A DNA stretch of 64,000 bases from the NCBI RefSeq assembly GCF_900129825.1, contig NZ_FQWZ01000004.1, forward strand, positions 154,333 through 218,332, read 5' to 3'. The position numbers and the translations under genes are program-made. The notes beneath the pieces are model-generated. The model ran no database searches. It was not told the DNA's origin and saw only the letters and a program-made list of their open reading frames with translations. This stretch comes from Hydrocarboniphaga daqingensis. GTDB lineage: Bacteria > Pseudomonadota > Gammaproteobacteria > Nevskiales > Nevskiaceae. Shown one piece after another: positions 8,872-17,348 of the stretch (its first letter is position 1; each line of letters starts with the position of its first letter).

Positions 8872-10437
8872 TTACAGCGGTGGCTTCTTCCAGCCGCCGC
8901 TCTGCGCTTCCAGATACGAGGCCACCGCGATGCACAGATCTTCGCGCCACGGTGCGGCCACCACCTGCAAGCCGATCGGCAGCTTGCCGTCGGCGCTGGA
9001 GCCGCAGCGCACGACGACCGAGGGCCAGCCGGTGGAATTGAATGCACCGGTATACGGCCAGCCGCCGCCGGGCGCGCCACCACCGCCGGCCGGGTTGTCG
9101 GCGTCGATCAGCTGCGCCGGCTTGCCCGCGGTCGGGCAGATGAACACGTCGTACTGCTTCATCCAGTCGAGCATCCGCGACTTGGCATCGTCATGCTTTT
9201 CCCAGGCTTCAACCATCGCCGCGCTGCTGATCGGCTTGACGTTGGCCATGGCTTCCTTGCGCGCCGGAGAGAAGTTGACCGTATTCCACTTGGCAGCGAG
9301 ACGCTTGTAGAACGCCCAGCCGTCGCCACTGGTCAGCGTACTGCGCGCTTCGCGCAGGTCGTCGAGAATGGCGGACGGCACGTCTTCGACAACGCTCAGC
9401 GTGGCCGCTTCGAGCCACTTGGCGGCCTTGCGCACGGTCGCCTTGGTGTCGTCGTCGGTGGCCTGGCGGCCGACGCCGCCGTTGTCGACGCAGAAGGCGA
9501 CCTTGAGCTTCTTCAAGTTCACTTTGGCGGGATCGGCCCACGGCACCGGCGCGCACGAGGCGTCGCGGAAATCGGGGCCGCTGATGATCGGCGTGATCAG
9601 CGCCAGATCTTCGACGCGGCGCGTCATCGGCCCGAGCTGCTGCCACAAGTCGAAGATGCCGCCGTAGTCGACGATGTGGCCGGTGCGCGGCACGCGCACA
9701 CTGGTCGGCTTGATGCCGGCGATGCCGTTGTTGTGCGCCGGCCCCCGGATCGAACCGCCCCAGTCGGAGCCGATGTCGAACGCGGCGCCGCCAGCGGCGA
9801 CGATCGCGCCGGCACCACCGGACGAGCCCGACGTCGAACGCGTCAGGTCATACGGATTATGTGATGAGCCGTACAACAGATTGCTGGCCGTGCTGATGCC
9901 GGCCAAGCCGCCGAGCGTGAACTCCGGTGTATTGGTCTTGCCCAGCAGAATCGCGCCGGCCTTGCGCAAGCGTGCGGTGACGGTTGCGTCCTTCGGCGGC
10001 AGGTACTGCTGACGTCCGTAAGTGGCGCCGGTCGTGATCACGCCTTCGGTGTCGATCGAATCCTTCAGTGTCATCGGCACGCCGTGCAATGGGCCTTTCC
10101 AGTCGCCGCGCGCCGCTGCGGCGTCGAGTGCGCGCGCTTCGCTGCGGGCCCGCGCATAGCAGTTCATTACCACCGCATTGAGCAGATCGTCGACCGCGAT
10201 TTGGCGTTCGATGTAGGCATTGACCGCTTCCAGCGCCGATACCTTGCGCGCGCGGATCAAGCCGGCGAGCTTGGTCGCCGACATGTAGATCAGCTCGTCA
10301 CTGGTGTCACTGGATGCGATTGTCGGCAGCGCGGTGGCGGCGACGGCGGCCACGGCGCTGGTGATGTGGCGCATGCCGAACAGTTCGCGCCGGCTGAAGC
10401 CTTCGGGAATCAGGTGATGCGGAGTCGTATCGTTCAT
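8872..10437 (-). CDS. Amidase-signature amidase with twin-arginine-like signal
   Basis: A 521-residue amidase. The N-terminus has a twin-arginine motif (FSRRELFGM, residues 14-22) followed by a hydrophobic Ala-rich stretch, so Tat export is likely. Triad: Lys125 (VPMTLKDS), cis-Ser205 (SGSSGG) and Ser229 (GSDWGGSIRGPA). The ATG at 10437 has AGGA 10 nt upstream. Only 41 nt separate it from the amidase at 10479-12002, which shares the same overall sequence pattern (TNTPEFTLGG, GGSIRGP, VPRTGHIV), so the two look like a tandem duplication in one operon. The substrate is unknown. Confidence 0.9.
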   Translation of the reverse strand: MNDTTPHHLIPEGFSRRELFGMRHITSAVAAVAATALPTIASSDTSDELIYMSATKLAGLIRARKVSALEAVNAYIERQIAVDDLLNAVVMNCYARARSEARALDAAAARGDWKGPLHGVPMTLKDSIDTEGVITTGATYGRQQYLPPKDATVTARLRKAGAILLGKTNTPEFTLGGLAGISTASNLLYGSSHNPYDLTRSTSGSSGGAGAIVAAGGAAFDIGSDWGGSIRGPAHNNGIAGIKPTSVRVPRTGHIVDYGGIFDLWQQLGPMTRRVEDLALITPIISGPDFRDASCAPVPWADPAKVNLKKLKVAFCVDNGGVGRQATDDDTKATVRKAAKWLEAATLSVVEDVPSAILDDLREARSTLTSGDGWAFYKRLAAKWNTVNFSPARKEAMANVKPISSAAMVEAWEKHDDAKSRMLDWMKQYDVFICPTAGKPAQLIDADNPAGGGGAPGGGWPYTGAFNSTGWPSVVVRCGSSADGKLPIGLQVVAAPWREDLCIAVASYLEAQSGGWKKPPL

Positions 10438-10478
10438 CGGATTTCGTTCCTGGAGAGTGGCAGCGCTACGGCGCAATG

Positions 10479-12002
10479 TCAGATCGCGGGCTTCTTCCAG
10501 CCGCCGGTCTGCTTTTCGATGTGGGCCAGCGCGGCGATGACGACATCGTCGCGCCACGGTTGGGCGACGACCTGGATGCCCAGCGGCAGACCCGGCTCTT
10601 CGGTCGAGGTGTTGGCACGGACCACACCGGCCGGCCAGCCGGTGGTGTTGTACTGGCTGTTGTAGCCGCCACCACCACCGGGTGCGTCGGGTGCGCGCGT
10701 GAACTCGGGCGGCACCGCGCGCGGCGGCTGCGCACTGCTCGGGCAGATGATCAGGTCGTACTGCTCGAACCACGCCAGCTGCTCGCTCTTGATCGCATCC
10801 ATCTGCTCGCAGGCGGCCGTGAACTCGCTGCTCGGAATCTCGTCGCCGCCGAGGCGCAAGCCGGGCGAGGCCTGCGTGCTACCGTGTTTTTTCAGCAGCC
10901 GGCGCATGTTGTCGCCGCCGCTGGCGCCGCTGAACTTGCGGCGCGCATCGGCCAGCTCCTTGATCTTCGGCGGCATGTCGAGCGTGGTCTTGCAGCCGAG
11001 CTTGTCGAAGTAGGCCACGCACTGCTTGACCATCGCCTGCACTTCGGCGGTCGGCGGCGTGATGCCGTCGCTGGCATACCAGGCCACGCGCAACGACTTG
11101 AGATTGACTGCGGACGGCTCGCCCAGCGGCACCGGCGCCATCGCCGCGTCCCAGTTATCGGGGCCGGACAGGATCGGCATCAACAGCGCCAGATCTTCGA
11201 CGTAGCGCGTCATCGGTCCGGTTTCCTGGAACGTGTCGTAGGCACCGCCGTAGCCGACGATGTGACCGGTGCGCGGTACGCGGCCGTAGGTCGGCTTGAT
11301 GCCGGCGATGCCGTTGACGTTCGACGGCCCGCGAATGCTGCCGCCGTAGTCCGAGCCGATGTCGAAGTACGCACCGCACGCGGCCACGATCGCGCCCGCA
11401 CCGCCGGATGAGCCGGCCGGGTTGTAGCCCTTGCCATAAGGGTTGTAGGTCTGGCCGTAGACCAGGTTGTAGGTGCCGCGCGCACCGCCACCGAGCGTGA
11501 ACTCCGGCGTGTTGGTCTTGCCGAGCAGAATGCCGCCGGCAGCGCGCAGCCGCGCCACGACGGTGGCGTCCTTGCCGGGCACGAACTGTTTGCGGCCCAG
11601 CGTGCCGCCGGTCGACACCACGCCTGCGGTGTCGAACGAATCCTTGATCGTGAACGGGACGCCGTGCAGCGGGCCCAGTGACTTGCCGGCGGCGATCGCA
11701 ATGTCGGCCTGCTCGGCTTCGGCCAGCGCGCGTTCGCGGCAGGTGAACACCACGGCGTTGAGCACCGGATTGACTTCATCGATACGCGCATAGCAGCGCT
11801 TGACCAGCTCCACGGCGCTGATCTTGCGTTCGCGCAGCATCCGCGCGACTTGGGTGGCCGACAGCGACAACACGTCGCCTTCAGCCAGCGCGGCATACGC
11901 GGGCTTCAAGCCCAGCGTCGACAGCGCGGCACCGGCCGCGACCGATGTGTGGAGAAAGCGGCGACGCGACAGCGTCAACGGCGAATCAAGCTCAGGCTTC
12001 AT
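10479..12002 (-). CDS. Amidase-signature amidase with classic Tat signal
   Basis: A 507-residue amidase. The signal peptide has a textbook twin-arginine motif (LSRRRFLHTS, residues 11-20) and a hydrophobic region ending around KPAYA. Triad: Lys120 (VPFTIKDS), cis-Ser198 (AGSSGG) and Ser222 (GSDYGGSIRGPS). It is the first gene of a two-amidase unit and the closest relative in the window of the gene at 8872-10437. The terminator at 12154-12173 upstream separates it from the previous unit, so a promoter should lie between about 12003 and 12153, although I see no clear -35/-10 pair. Confidence 0.92.
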   Translation of the reverse strand: MKPELDSPLTLSRRRFLHTSVAAGAALSTLGLKPAYAALAEGDVLSLSATQVARMLRERKISAVELVKRCYARIDEVNPVLNAVVFTCRERALAEAEQADIAIAAGKSLGPLHGVPFTIKDSFDTAGVVSTGGTLGRKQFVPGKDATVVARLRAAGGILLGKTNTPEFTLGGGARGTYNLVYGQTYNPYGKGYNPAGSSGGAGAIVAACGAYFDIGSDYGGSIRGPSNVNGIAGIKPTYGRVPRTGHIVGYGGAYDTFQETGPMTRYVEDLALLMPILSGPDNWDAAMAPVPLGEPSAVNLKSLRVAWYASDGITPPTAEVQAMVKQCVAYFDKLGCKTTLDMPPKIKELADARRKFSGASGGDNMRRLLKKHGSTQASPGLRLGGDEIPSSEFTAACEQMDAIKSEQLAWFEQYDLIICPSSAQPPRAVPPEFTRAPDAPGGGGGYNSQYNTTGWPAGVVRANTSTEEPGLPLGIQVVAQPWRDDVVIAALAHIEKQTGGWKKPAI

Positions 12003-12153
12003 GGACGTACCCGGTGGTAGCGGATGGAATCGAAATGGCGCTACCGATTCAGACGCCCGCCATTGCAGCCACCCCACCGCAGCGCTGCTGATTTTGATCG
12101 CGTCGCCTTTCGGGATCGGCGTGCAGCGAAGCCCATGCGCGCGCACAAAAAAA

Positions 12154-12173
12154 CCCGCGACCGGAGTCGCGGG
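12154..12173 (-). terminator. Intrinsic terminator ending the six-gene amide-hydrolase unit
   Basis: A perfect 8-bp stem (CCCGCGAC / GTCGCGGG) with a 4-nt loop. On the minus strand the stem is followed by an uninterrupted run of seven T residues, the canonical form. It lies 34 nt after the stop of the acetamidase/formamidase gene at 12208. Confidence 0.92.
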
Positions 12174-12207
12174 CTTGCGTTTCGTGGTGCCTTGCGTTGT
12201 TGGCTTG

Positions 12208-13347
12208 TCAGCGTCCGGCCGAGACCTTGCTCCAGAACGGTGGCTTGTCGTTGACGAACAGATACTTCGGAATCATCGCGTGGATGCCCTTGGTGTCGTC
12301 GACGACTTGCGTGACGCGAAAGTCGATCGCGATGCTCGACAGCGCAAACGCGCGTTCAAACGGCAGCTTCTTGGCTTCGGCGAGAAAGCCGTTGGTTTCG
12401 CGGATCGCCATCTGCATCGCTTTGTCCAGATTCGGATCGAGACCAAACGTCATGTAATGCGTTGGCGTTTCGCCGCGCGGCGCCTTGATCGGCATGTTCT
12501 TGTGCAGCACGAACTGCAGCACGGCCGTGTTGGCCGTTTCGATCGCGTTGACGGTGACTTCGCCATCGCCCTGGGCTGCGTGCGAATCGCCGGTGTAGAA
12601 CAGCGCGCCCGGCTGGAACACCGGCAGATACAGCGAGGTGCCGGCGATCAAGTCCTTGCAGTCCAGATTGCCGCCGAAGGCGCCGGGCGGGCCGCTGCGC
12701 CGGTTCGGGCCTTCGCTATCGGCCGGCTGCACGCCCATCACGCCCATGAACGGCGCCAGTGGCACCTCGATGCCCGGTGCGAAGCGGCCGATGCCGCGCG
12801 CCATGTCGAGCCCGACGACGAAGTTGAACGGCTCGGGCACTTCATCGGGTATGCCGCCGCGGCCGTTACGGCCGCCGACGGTGCCGTAAGGTATCCGCGG
12901 TGTGACTTGGACGATGCGCACTTCGAGCATGTCGCCGGGCATCGCACCTTCGATCGCGATCGGCCCGACCAGCAGATGGCCGCTCTTGATGTCGGCCTGG
13001 CGCGGGGTTTCCTTGACGACGCGGTCGATCTCCTTGACCGCCTGGGTTTGCGCGGCGTCGAGCGTGATGCCGTTGGCCTTGATCCACTCGAACGCGTCCT
13101 GCTCGCCCCAGCGATTGCCGCCGCCGCCGTCGATCCGCACCGTGGCGCCGGAGCGCACCGTGAGGATCGGTTTCTTCTCTTTCGGAAAGTTGCCGACGAC
13201 CGAGTTCTCTGGCGTCAGCTTCACGTGGTACTGGTAGGGCACGTCGGCGGCGATCGCGCGTCCGGTGCCGGCCAGTGCCAGCAGGCACAGTGCAAGCAGC
13301 GTCAGCGGGCGGCGATGCAGCACGGCGCAGCGGGGATCAATATTCAT
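12208..13347 (-). CDS. Exported acetamidase/formamidase (FmdA/AmdA family), last gene of the unit
   Basis: A 379-residue member of the family that hydrolyses formamide or acetamide to ammonia and the acid. Conserved blocks are GGNLDCKDL (225-233) and YTGDSHAAQGDGEV (251-264), the acidic/His-rich metal-site-like region. Unlike typical cytosolic members it begins with a signal peptide (residues 11-34, LTLLALCLLALAGTGRAIAA), so it should act in the periplasm. Its ATG overlaps the end of the upstream asparaginase gene by 11 nt (stop at 13337), indicating translational coupling. A paralogue with the same blocks lies at 18974-20059, at the other end of the same unit. Confidence 0.92.
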   Translation of the reverse strand: MNIDPRCAVLHRRPLTLLALCLLALAGTGRAIAADVPYQYHVKLTPENSVVGNFPKEKKPILTVRSGATVRIDGGGGNRWGEQDAFEWIKANGITLDAAQTQAVKEIDRVVKETPRQADIKSGHLLVGPIAIEGAMPGDMLEVRIVQVTPRIPYGTVGGRNGRGGIPDEVPEPFNFVVGLDMARGIGRFAPGIEVPLAPFMGVMGVQPADSEGPNRRSGPPGAFGGNLDCKDLIAGTSLYLPVFQPGALFYTGDSHAAQGDGEVTVNAIETANTAVLQFVLHKNMPIKAPRGETPTHYMTFGLDPNLDKAMQMAIRETNGFLAEAKKLPFERAFALSSIAIDFRVTQVVDDTKGIHAMIPKYLFVNDKPPFWSKVSAGR

Positions 13348-14461
13348 TGAAGATTCTCGTGACGTTGGCCAGATCGCTGGACTGGGTCAGTGCCAGTTGC
13401 AGCAGGATTCGCGCTTTCTCGGGCTTGAGGTTGTCTCCGGGCACGATCAAGGCTTCGCGGCGACGCGGCGTGTCCTGCACGCGGCCGCCGTCGGTGCGCG
13501 CCGTCATCACGACGACCACACCGCTGGCTTGGGCGCGCTTGATCGCCTCGGTCTGACTGCTGGTGGCGCTGCCAGCGCCGGTGCCTTCGACGACGATGCC
13601 CTTGGCGCCGTGGGCGACCATCGCATCGATCAGATAGCCGGGCGCATCGCGATATGCGTAGGCGACTTCGACCGGCGGCAGGCTGCTGTAATCCTTGCCG
13701 GCGAACTCCGACTGCGTGGTGTGGCGACGCACCGGCTCGCGGTAGAAGCGCACGCGATCGGGATCGGCAAAACCGATCGCGCCGACATCGACGCCTTTGA
13801 ACGTGTTGACGCGATACGCGCTGGTCTTGTCGACGTCGCGCGCGGTGTTGATGAACTGGTTCATCGCGTGCAGCACGCCCTTGCCGCGTGCCTCGGGCGA
13901 GGCGGCGACGCGCACCGCGTCATACAGATTGCGCGGGCCGTCGCCCGACAAGCCGGTCCATGGACGCTGCGAGCCGACGAAGACGATCGGCTTGTCGGTG
14001 TTGACGGTCAGGTTCATGTAGTAGGCCGTCTCCGCCATCGTATTGGTGCCGTGCGTGACGACGATGCCGGCGATGCGCGGATCGGCAGCGAGCTGGTTCA
14101 GCCGCTTGGCGACGCGAGCGAAGTCTTCGTGCGTTTCGCTGCTGGTGCGGTCTTGCGGCGCGCGCTGGTCTTCGATGATCACGTTGGCGATGCCGGCCAG
14201 CTCGGGCAGATCGTGGACCCAGTCCTGCGGGTCGACGCGCGGCACGCCCTTGCCGCCGTAATTGGTGATGTTCAGACGCGGCGTGCCGCGGCTGGCGATC
14301 GTGCCGCCCATCGACATCAGCACGATCGTCGGCAGTGCCTGGGTGTCGGCCGGTATCGGGGGCGGCGGCGCATAAGTGGGGATTTCCTGCGCGTGGGCGA
14401 CAGGGGCCAGCAGCAGCCAGCAGGCAGCCGCGATGCAGCGGTGATAGGCGACAGAGGTCAT
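13337..14461 (-). CDS. Exported type II asparaginase-fold protein A (THGTN variant)
   Basis: A 374-residue protein with a signal peptide ending near VAHAQ (residue 25). The nucleophile motif MGGTIAS gives Thr54. The second catalytic block reads THGTNTMAETA (Thr139, Asn140) where E. coli AnsB has Thr89-Asp90, so the aspartate is Asn here. The Lys of the second triad is retained (Lys212, DVDKTSAY). The loop that holds Ser58-Gln59 in AnsB aligns with Thr-Ser. In AnsB, Gln59 and Asp90 bind the alpha-amino group of Asn, so the substrate may not be free asparagine (inference). C-terminal LKPEKARILLQLALTQ is family-typical. It starts 12 nt after protein B and overlaps the next FmdA gene. Confidence 0.88.
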   Translation of the reverse strand: MTSVAYHRCIAAACWLLLAPVAHAQEIPTYAPPPPIPADTQALPTIVLMSMGGTIASRGTPRLNITNYGGKGVPRVDPQDWVHDLPELAGIANVIIEDQRAPQDRTSSETHEDFARVAKRLNQLAADPRIAGIVVTHGTNTMAETAYYMNLTVNTDKPIVFVGSQRPWTGLSGDGPRNLYDAVRVAASPEARGKGVLHAMNQFINTARDVDKTSAYRVNTFKGVDVGAIGFADPDRVRFYREPVRRHTTQSEFAGKDYSSLPPVEVAYAYRDAPGYLIDAMVAHGAKGIVVEGTGAGSATSSQTEAIKRAQASGVVVVMTARTDGGRVQDTPRRREALIVPGDNLKPEKARILLQLALTQSSDLANVTRIFNEY

Positions 14462-14473
14462 GGCGGCTCGCGA

Positions 14474-15514
14474 TCAGTATTCGTTGAACATGCGCTGGAT
14501 TTCTTTCGGGTCTTGCGTGCGCGTCAGCGCCAGCCGCAACAGGATTCGCGCCTTCTGCGGCGGCAGGTTGTCGGCGCTGATCCGGTTTTGGCTGGCACCC
14601 TTGGCGCTTTCGACGACGCGGCCCGCACCCTTGCGGTCGCTGTTGACGATCAGCACGCCCTTGGCTTGCGCTCGCTTCACGGCGTCGGCATTGCTGCCGG
14701 TCAGCACCAGGCCCTTGGCGCCAGCGGCGACGAAAGCGTCGATCGCGGTGCCGTCCTGCTCCTGGTAGTCGTAGGTGACGTCGACGCGCGGCAGCGTCGT
14801 CAGCGTGGAGACGTCGAACTCGGAGCGTGTCGTGTGCCGGTAGGTCGGCTTGCGGTAGTAGACGATCTGGTCGGAGTCGGTATAGCCGAGCGGCCCAAGG
14901 TCGCGGGCGACGAAGGTTTCCATCCGGTAGGTGTTGCTCTTGGTCGTGTCGCGAGCCGCGTTGATCTCGTCGTTGAGCACGATCAGCACGCCCATGCCGC
15001 GTGACGTCGGCGAGGCGGCGGTGCGCACCGCGTTGTACAGATTGAACGGCCCGTCGCGGCTGACCGCGGTAAATGGCCGCATCGCACCGACGACGACCAC
15101 CGGCTTGTCGGACTTGACGACCAGGTTCAGGAAGAACGCGGTTTCTTCCAGCGTCGCCGTGCCATGCGTGACCACGGCGCCAGCGGAGTCGGGTAGTGCG
15201 AGCCAGGCGTTGATCTCTTTGGCCAGCCGCAGCTGGATCTCGGTGTTGACGCTCGGCGAGCCGACGTTGGAGATCTCGGTGTAGCTGACGTCGGCAATAT
15301 CCTTGAGTTCGGGCAGGTCGGCGATCAGCTCGGCGGGGCCGACCTTGCCGTCGGAGTACTCCATCAGCTTCTGGCGATGTGCGCCCTTGCTCTGGATCGT
15401 GCCGCCGGTCGTGAACAGCTTGACCTTGGGCAAGGCGACAGCGGGTGCGTTCTGAGCGGACGCCAATGGCGCCGCGCACAACAACGTCAGGCTCAGCAAC
15501 AGGGATCGGATCAT
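14474..15514 (-). CDS. Exported type II asparaginase-fold protein B (THGTA variant)
   Basis: A 346-residue protein with signal peptide MIRSLLLSLTLLCAAPLASA. The nucleophile is in TTGGTIQS (Thr39). The second motif is THGTATLEETA (Thr119, Ala120), replacing the usual Asp90. The Ser58-Gln59 block appears as GSPS, keeping Ser but changing Gln to Pro. The triad Lys is present (Lys192, TTKSNTY). The fold and length match secreted asparaginases, yet the residues that grip the amino-acid amino group are altered as in the adjacent paralogue, so specificity for another amide is plausible. Its start overlaps the stop of the membrane protein gene (ATGA, 15511-15514). Confidence 0.88.
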   Translation of the reverse strand: MIRSLLLSLTLLCAAPLASAQNAPAVALPKVKLFTTGGTIQSKGAHRQKLMEYSDGKVGPAELIADLPELKDIADVSYTEISNVGSPSVNTEIQLRLAKEINAWLALPDSAGAVVTHGTATLEETAFFLNLVVKSDKPVVVVGAMRPFTAVSRDGPFNLYNAVRTAASPTSRGMGVLIVLNDEINAARDTTKSNTYRMETFVARDLGPLGYTDSDQIVYYRKPTYRHTTRSEFDVSTLTTLPRVDVTYDYQEQDGTAIDAFVAAGAKGLVLTGSNADAVKRAQAKGVLIVNSDRKGAGRVVESAKGASQNRISADNLPPQKARILLRLALTRTQDPKEIQRMFNEY

Positions 15515-17250
15515 GGTCGTGGCTTGGGTTCGGGTCGTGGGTCGGTTCGGTCGAGTTCGGCGTACCAGCTGTCGAGCACGCGCTGCGCGTCTTGGGTGCG
15601 CATCGCGCGGCCGTCGGTCGTGGCCAGTGCTTCACCGCGCGACAGCGCGCGGCGCATCAGCGCTGCGGCCTGGCCGATGCGCTCGCGATGCGCGTTTGCC
15701 AGTGCGGCGATCGAAGCGGCGTCGGCACCGTCGAGGTGCGGCATCACGACGTGCTCGAAGCGCGATTGGTTGTAGATCAGCAGCGCCAGTTCGGCGTCAT
15801 GCGCGGCGCTGGGTGCCAGATCGGCGAGACGCTTCGCGATCGGCAGTTCGCGGTTCATCGCCGCGTAGGCCGCGCGTGCCAGCTGGCCTGCGGCTTCGGA
15901 ATCGCCGGCTTGTGAGCGCTGCTGGGCTTGCAGCAGATACGCCTGGTAGCCGGTCTGCGCTCCACTCCAGACCGACAGCGCGCCGCCGGTCAGCAGCGCC
16001 AACGGCAGGCCGAAGTACAGCAGCTGGCGCGCGAGCACCGGCAGCGGCTTGCGGGCGAGGGCTTCGCGGGACGCGGTGTCGGCGGTGGCGCCCGGCAGCG
16101 CCAGATGCTGCTGGTTGGCGCCTTGGCGCAGCTTCCAGATGAAGCCGTCGAAGTAGTAGTGCATCAGCGTCGACGTCAGGCCGACCGCGATCAACACGAC
16201 CATCAGCCAGCGGCTGTCCCATTGCGTCGTCAGCAGCTCGCCGTACGCCAGGCACAAGGCAACATAGCCGGCGCCGACCAGCCAGCCGCCGCGCTGGTGC
16301 CAGCGCGCGAACACGCCGCTGCGGACGCGATCGGCATGGCCCGCCAAGCCGCGGTTGTAGCGCCAGACGATCGCCAGATACTGGGTCATGTGGACGATGC
16401 CGACGGCCGCGAAGCCCGCCTTGAAGCTCCAGCCCGGCGCCATCGACGCGATCCAGTCGTTCGGCGTGTAGGCCAGTGCCATCACGCCGAACGTGCTCGC
16501 ATACAGCGCCAGCTTGACCCAGCTGATCGCGTGCCCTTGGCGGTGGCACCACAGCAGATACACCGCGTAGGCGGCGAGCATGCCCAGTGCGACCCGCGTG
16601 CCGATCCACTGCACGACGGCCAGGCCCGCCGACGTTACCCATTGCAGCAGCGGCCAGCCGGTGCTGCGGTACAAGTCGGTCAGCAGGCCGGTCAGCCAGT
16701 CGCCGCTGGCCAGCATGATCGCGACAAAGCCGGTGGCGCACAGCAGCAGATCCATACGCGCGGCCAGCGCACGTGGCGCCGTGTTGATCCGGTCGTAGAC
16801 GCGCATGAAGCCGTAGTGCTGCATCAGGAAGTGGTACGGGTCCCAGATCACGGCGAGCAGGAACAGGTACAGCAGGTTTTCGACCGGCAGGTCGTGCGCG
16901 ATCAGCCAGCCGCCGACCAGCAGCGCGATCGTCAACGGCAGCAGCGGCGCGATCAGGAACGTCCAGCGGTGACGTGCGAACAGCGCCACGTCACCGTAGA
17001 GGCGGATGAACGTCGGCAAGTGGTGCGCGACCGTCATCACGATGTGCGTGGTCAAAATCAGCGTCGTCGCGACCGCGGCACCGAGCAATAAAAAAGCCGC
17101 AATCGCCATGCTCAGGATGACAAGGGGGGCGGCAATGATGAACAGGCTGTCCTGCAGCGGATCGAGCACCCAGTTCTGGCGCGGTATCGACGGCAAGCGG
17201 GCGACGATGCGGCCGTCGCCGATGCTGCTGCCCGTATTTCCGTCGACCAT
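15511..17250 (-). CDS. Unrecognised polytopic membrane protein with His-rich motifs and helical C-terminal tail
   Basis: A 579-residue protein I cannot assign to a family. About ten hydrophobic segments span residues 33-430. Conserved-looking polar motifs lie at helix ends: THIVMTVAHHLPTF (His69, 76, 77), WDPYHFLMQHYGF (Asp137, His140, His145), HMTQYLAIVWRY and LMHYYFDGF. Their placement recalls metal- or haem-binding membrane enzymes, without proof. Residues about 430-579 are soluble, Ala-rich and helical, TPR-like in look. ATG 17250 is chosen because GGAG sits 7 nt upstream; a TTG at 17256 is less likely. It lies between an amidase and two asparaginases and overlaps the latter by 4 nt, so its role is probably tied to them. 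Confidence 0.8.
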   Translation of the reverse strand: MVDGNTGSSIGDGRIVARLPSIPRQNWVLDPLQDSLFIIAAPLVILSMAIAAFLLLGAAVATTLILTTHIVMTVAHHLPTFIRLYGDVALFARHRWTFLIAPLLPLTIALLVGGWLIAHDLPVENLLYLFLLAVIWDPYHFLMQHYGFMRVYDRINTAPRALAARMDLLLCATGFVAIMLASGDWLTGLLTDLYRSTGWPLLQWVTSAGLAVVQWIGTRVALGMLAAYAVYLLWCHRQGHAISWVKLALYASTFGVMALAYTPNDWIASMAPGWSFKAGFAAVGIVHMTQYLAIVWRYNRGLAGHADRVRSGVFARWHQRGGWLVGAGYVALCLAYGELLTTQWDSRWLMVVLIAVGLTSTLMHYYFDGFIWKLRQGANQQHLALPGATADTASREALARKPLPVLARQLLYFGLPLALLTGGALSVWSGAQTGYQAYLLQAQQRSQAGDSEAAGQLARAAYAAMNRELPIAKRLADLAPSAAHDAELALLIYNQSRFEHVVMPHLDGADAASIAALANAHRERIGQAAALMRRALSRGEALATTDGRAMRTQDAQRVLDSWYAELDRTDPRPEPKPRP

Positions 17251-17348
17251 CGCCAAGCTCCGCGTGCAAGGACGTCATCGCATTTGACGGCTTGGCGATG
17301 CCGGACCCTACCGGCGTGCGCGAGCCGATCGCGCTCGCCGATGCAGCA

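Noticed and set aside
13920-15635. 571-codon minus-strand frame across both asparaginases
   Set aside because: It overlaps the two asparaginase genes in another phase and has a low-complexity Arg-rich sequence.
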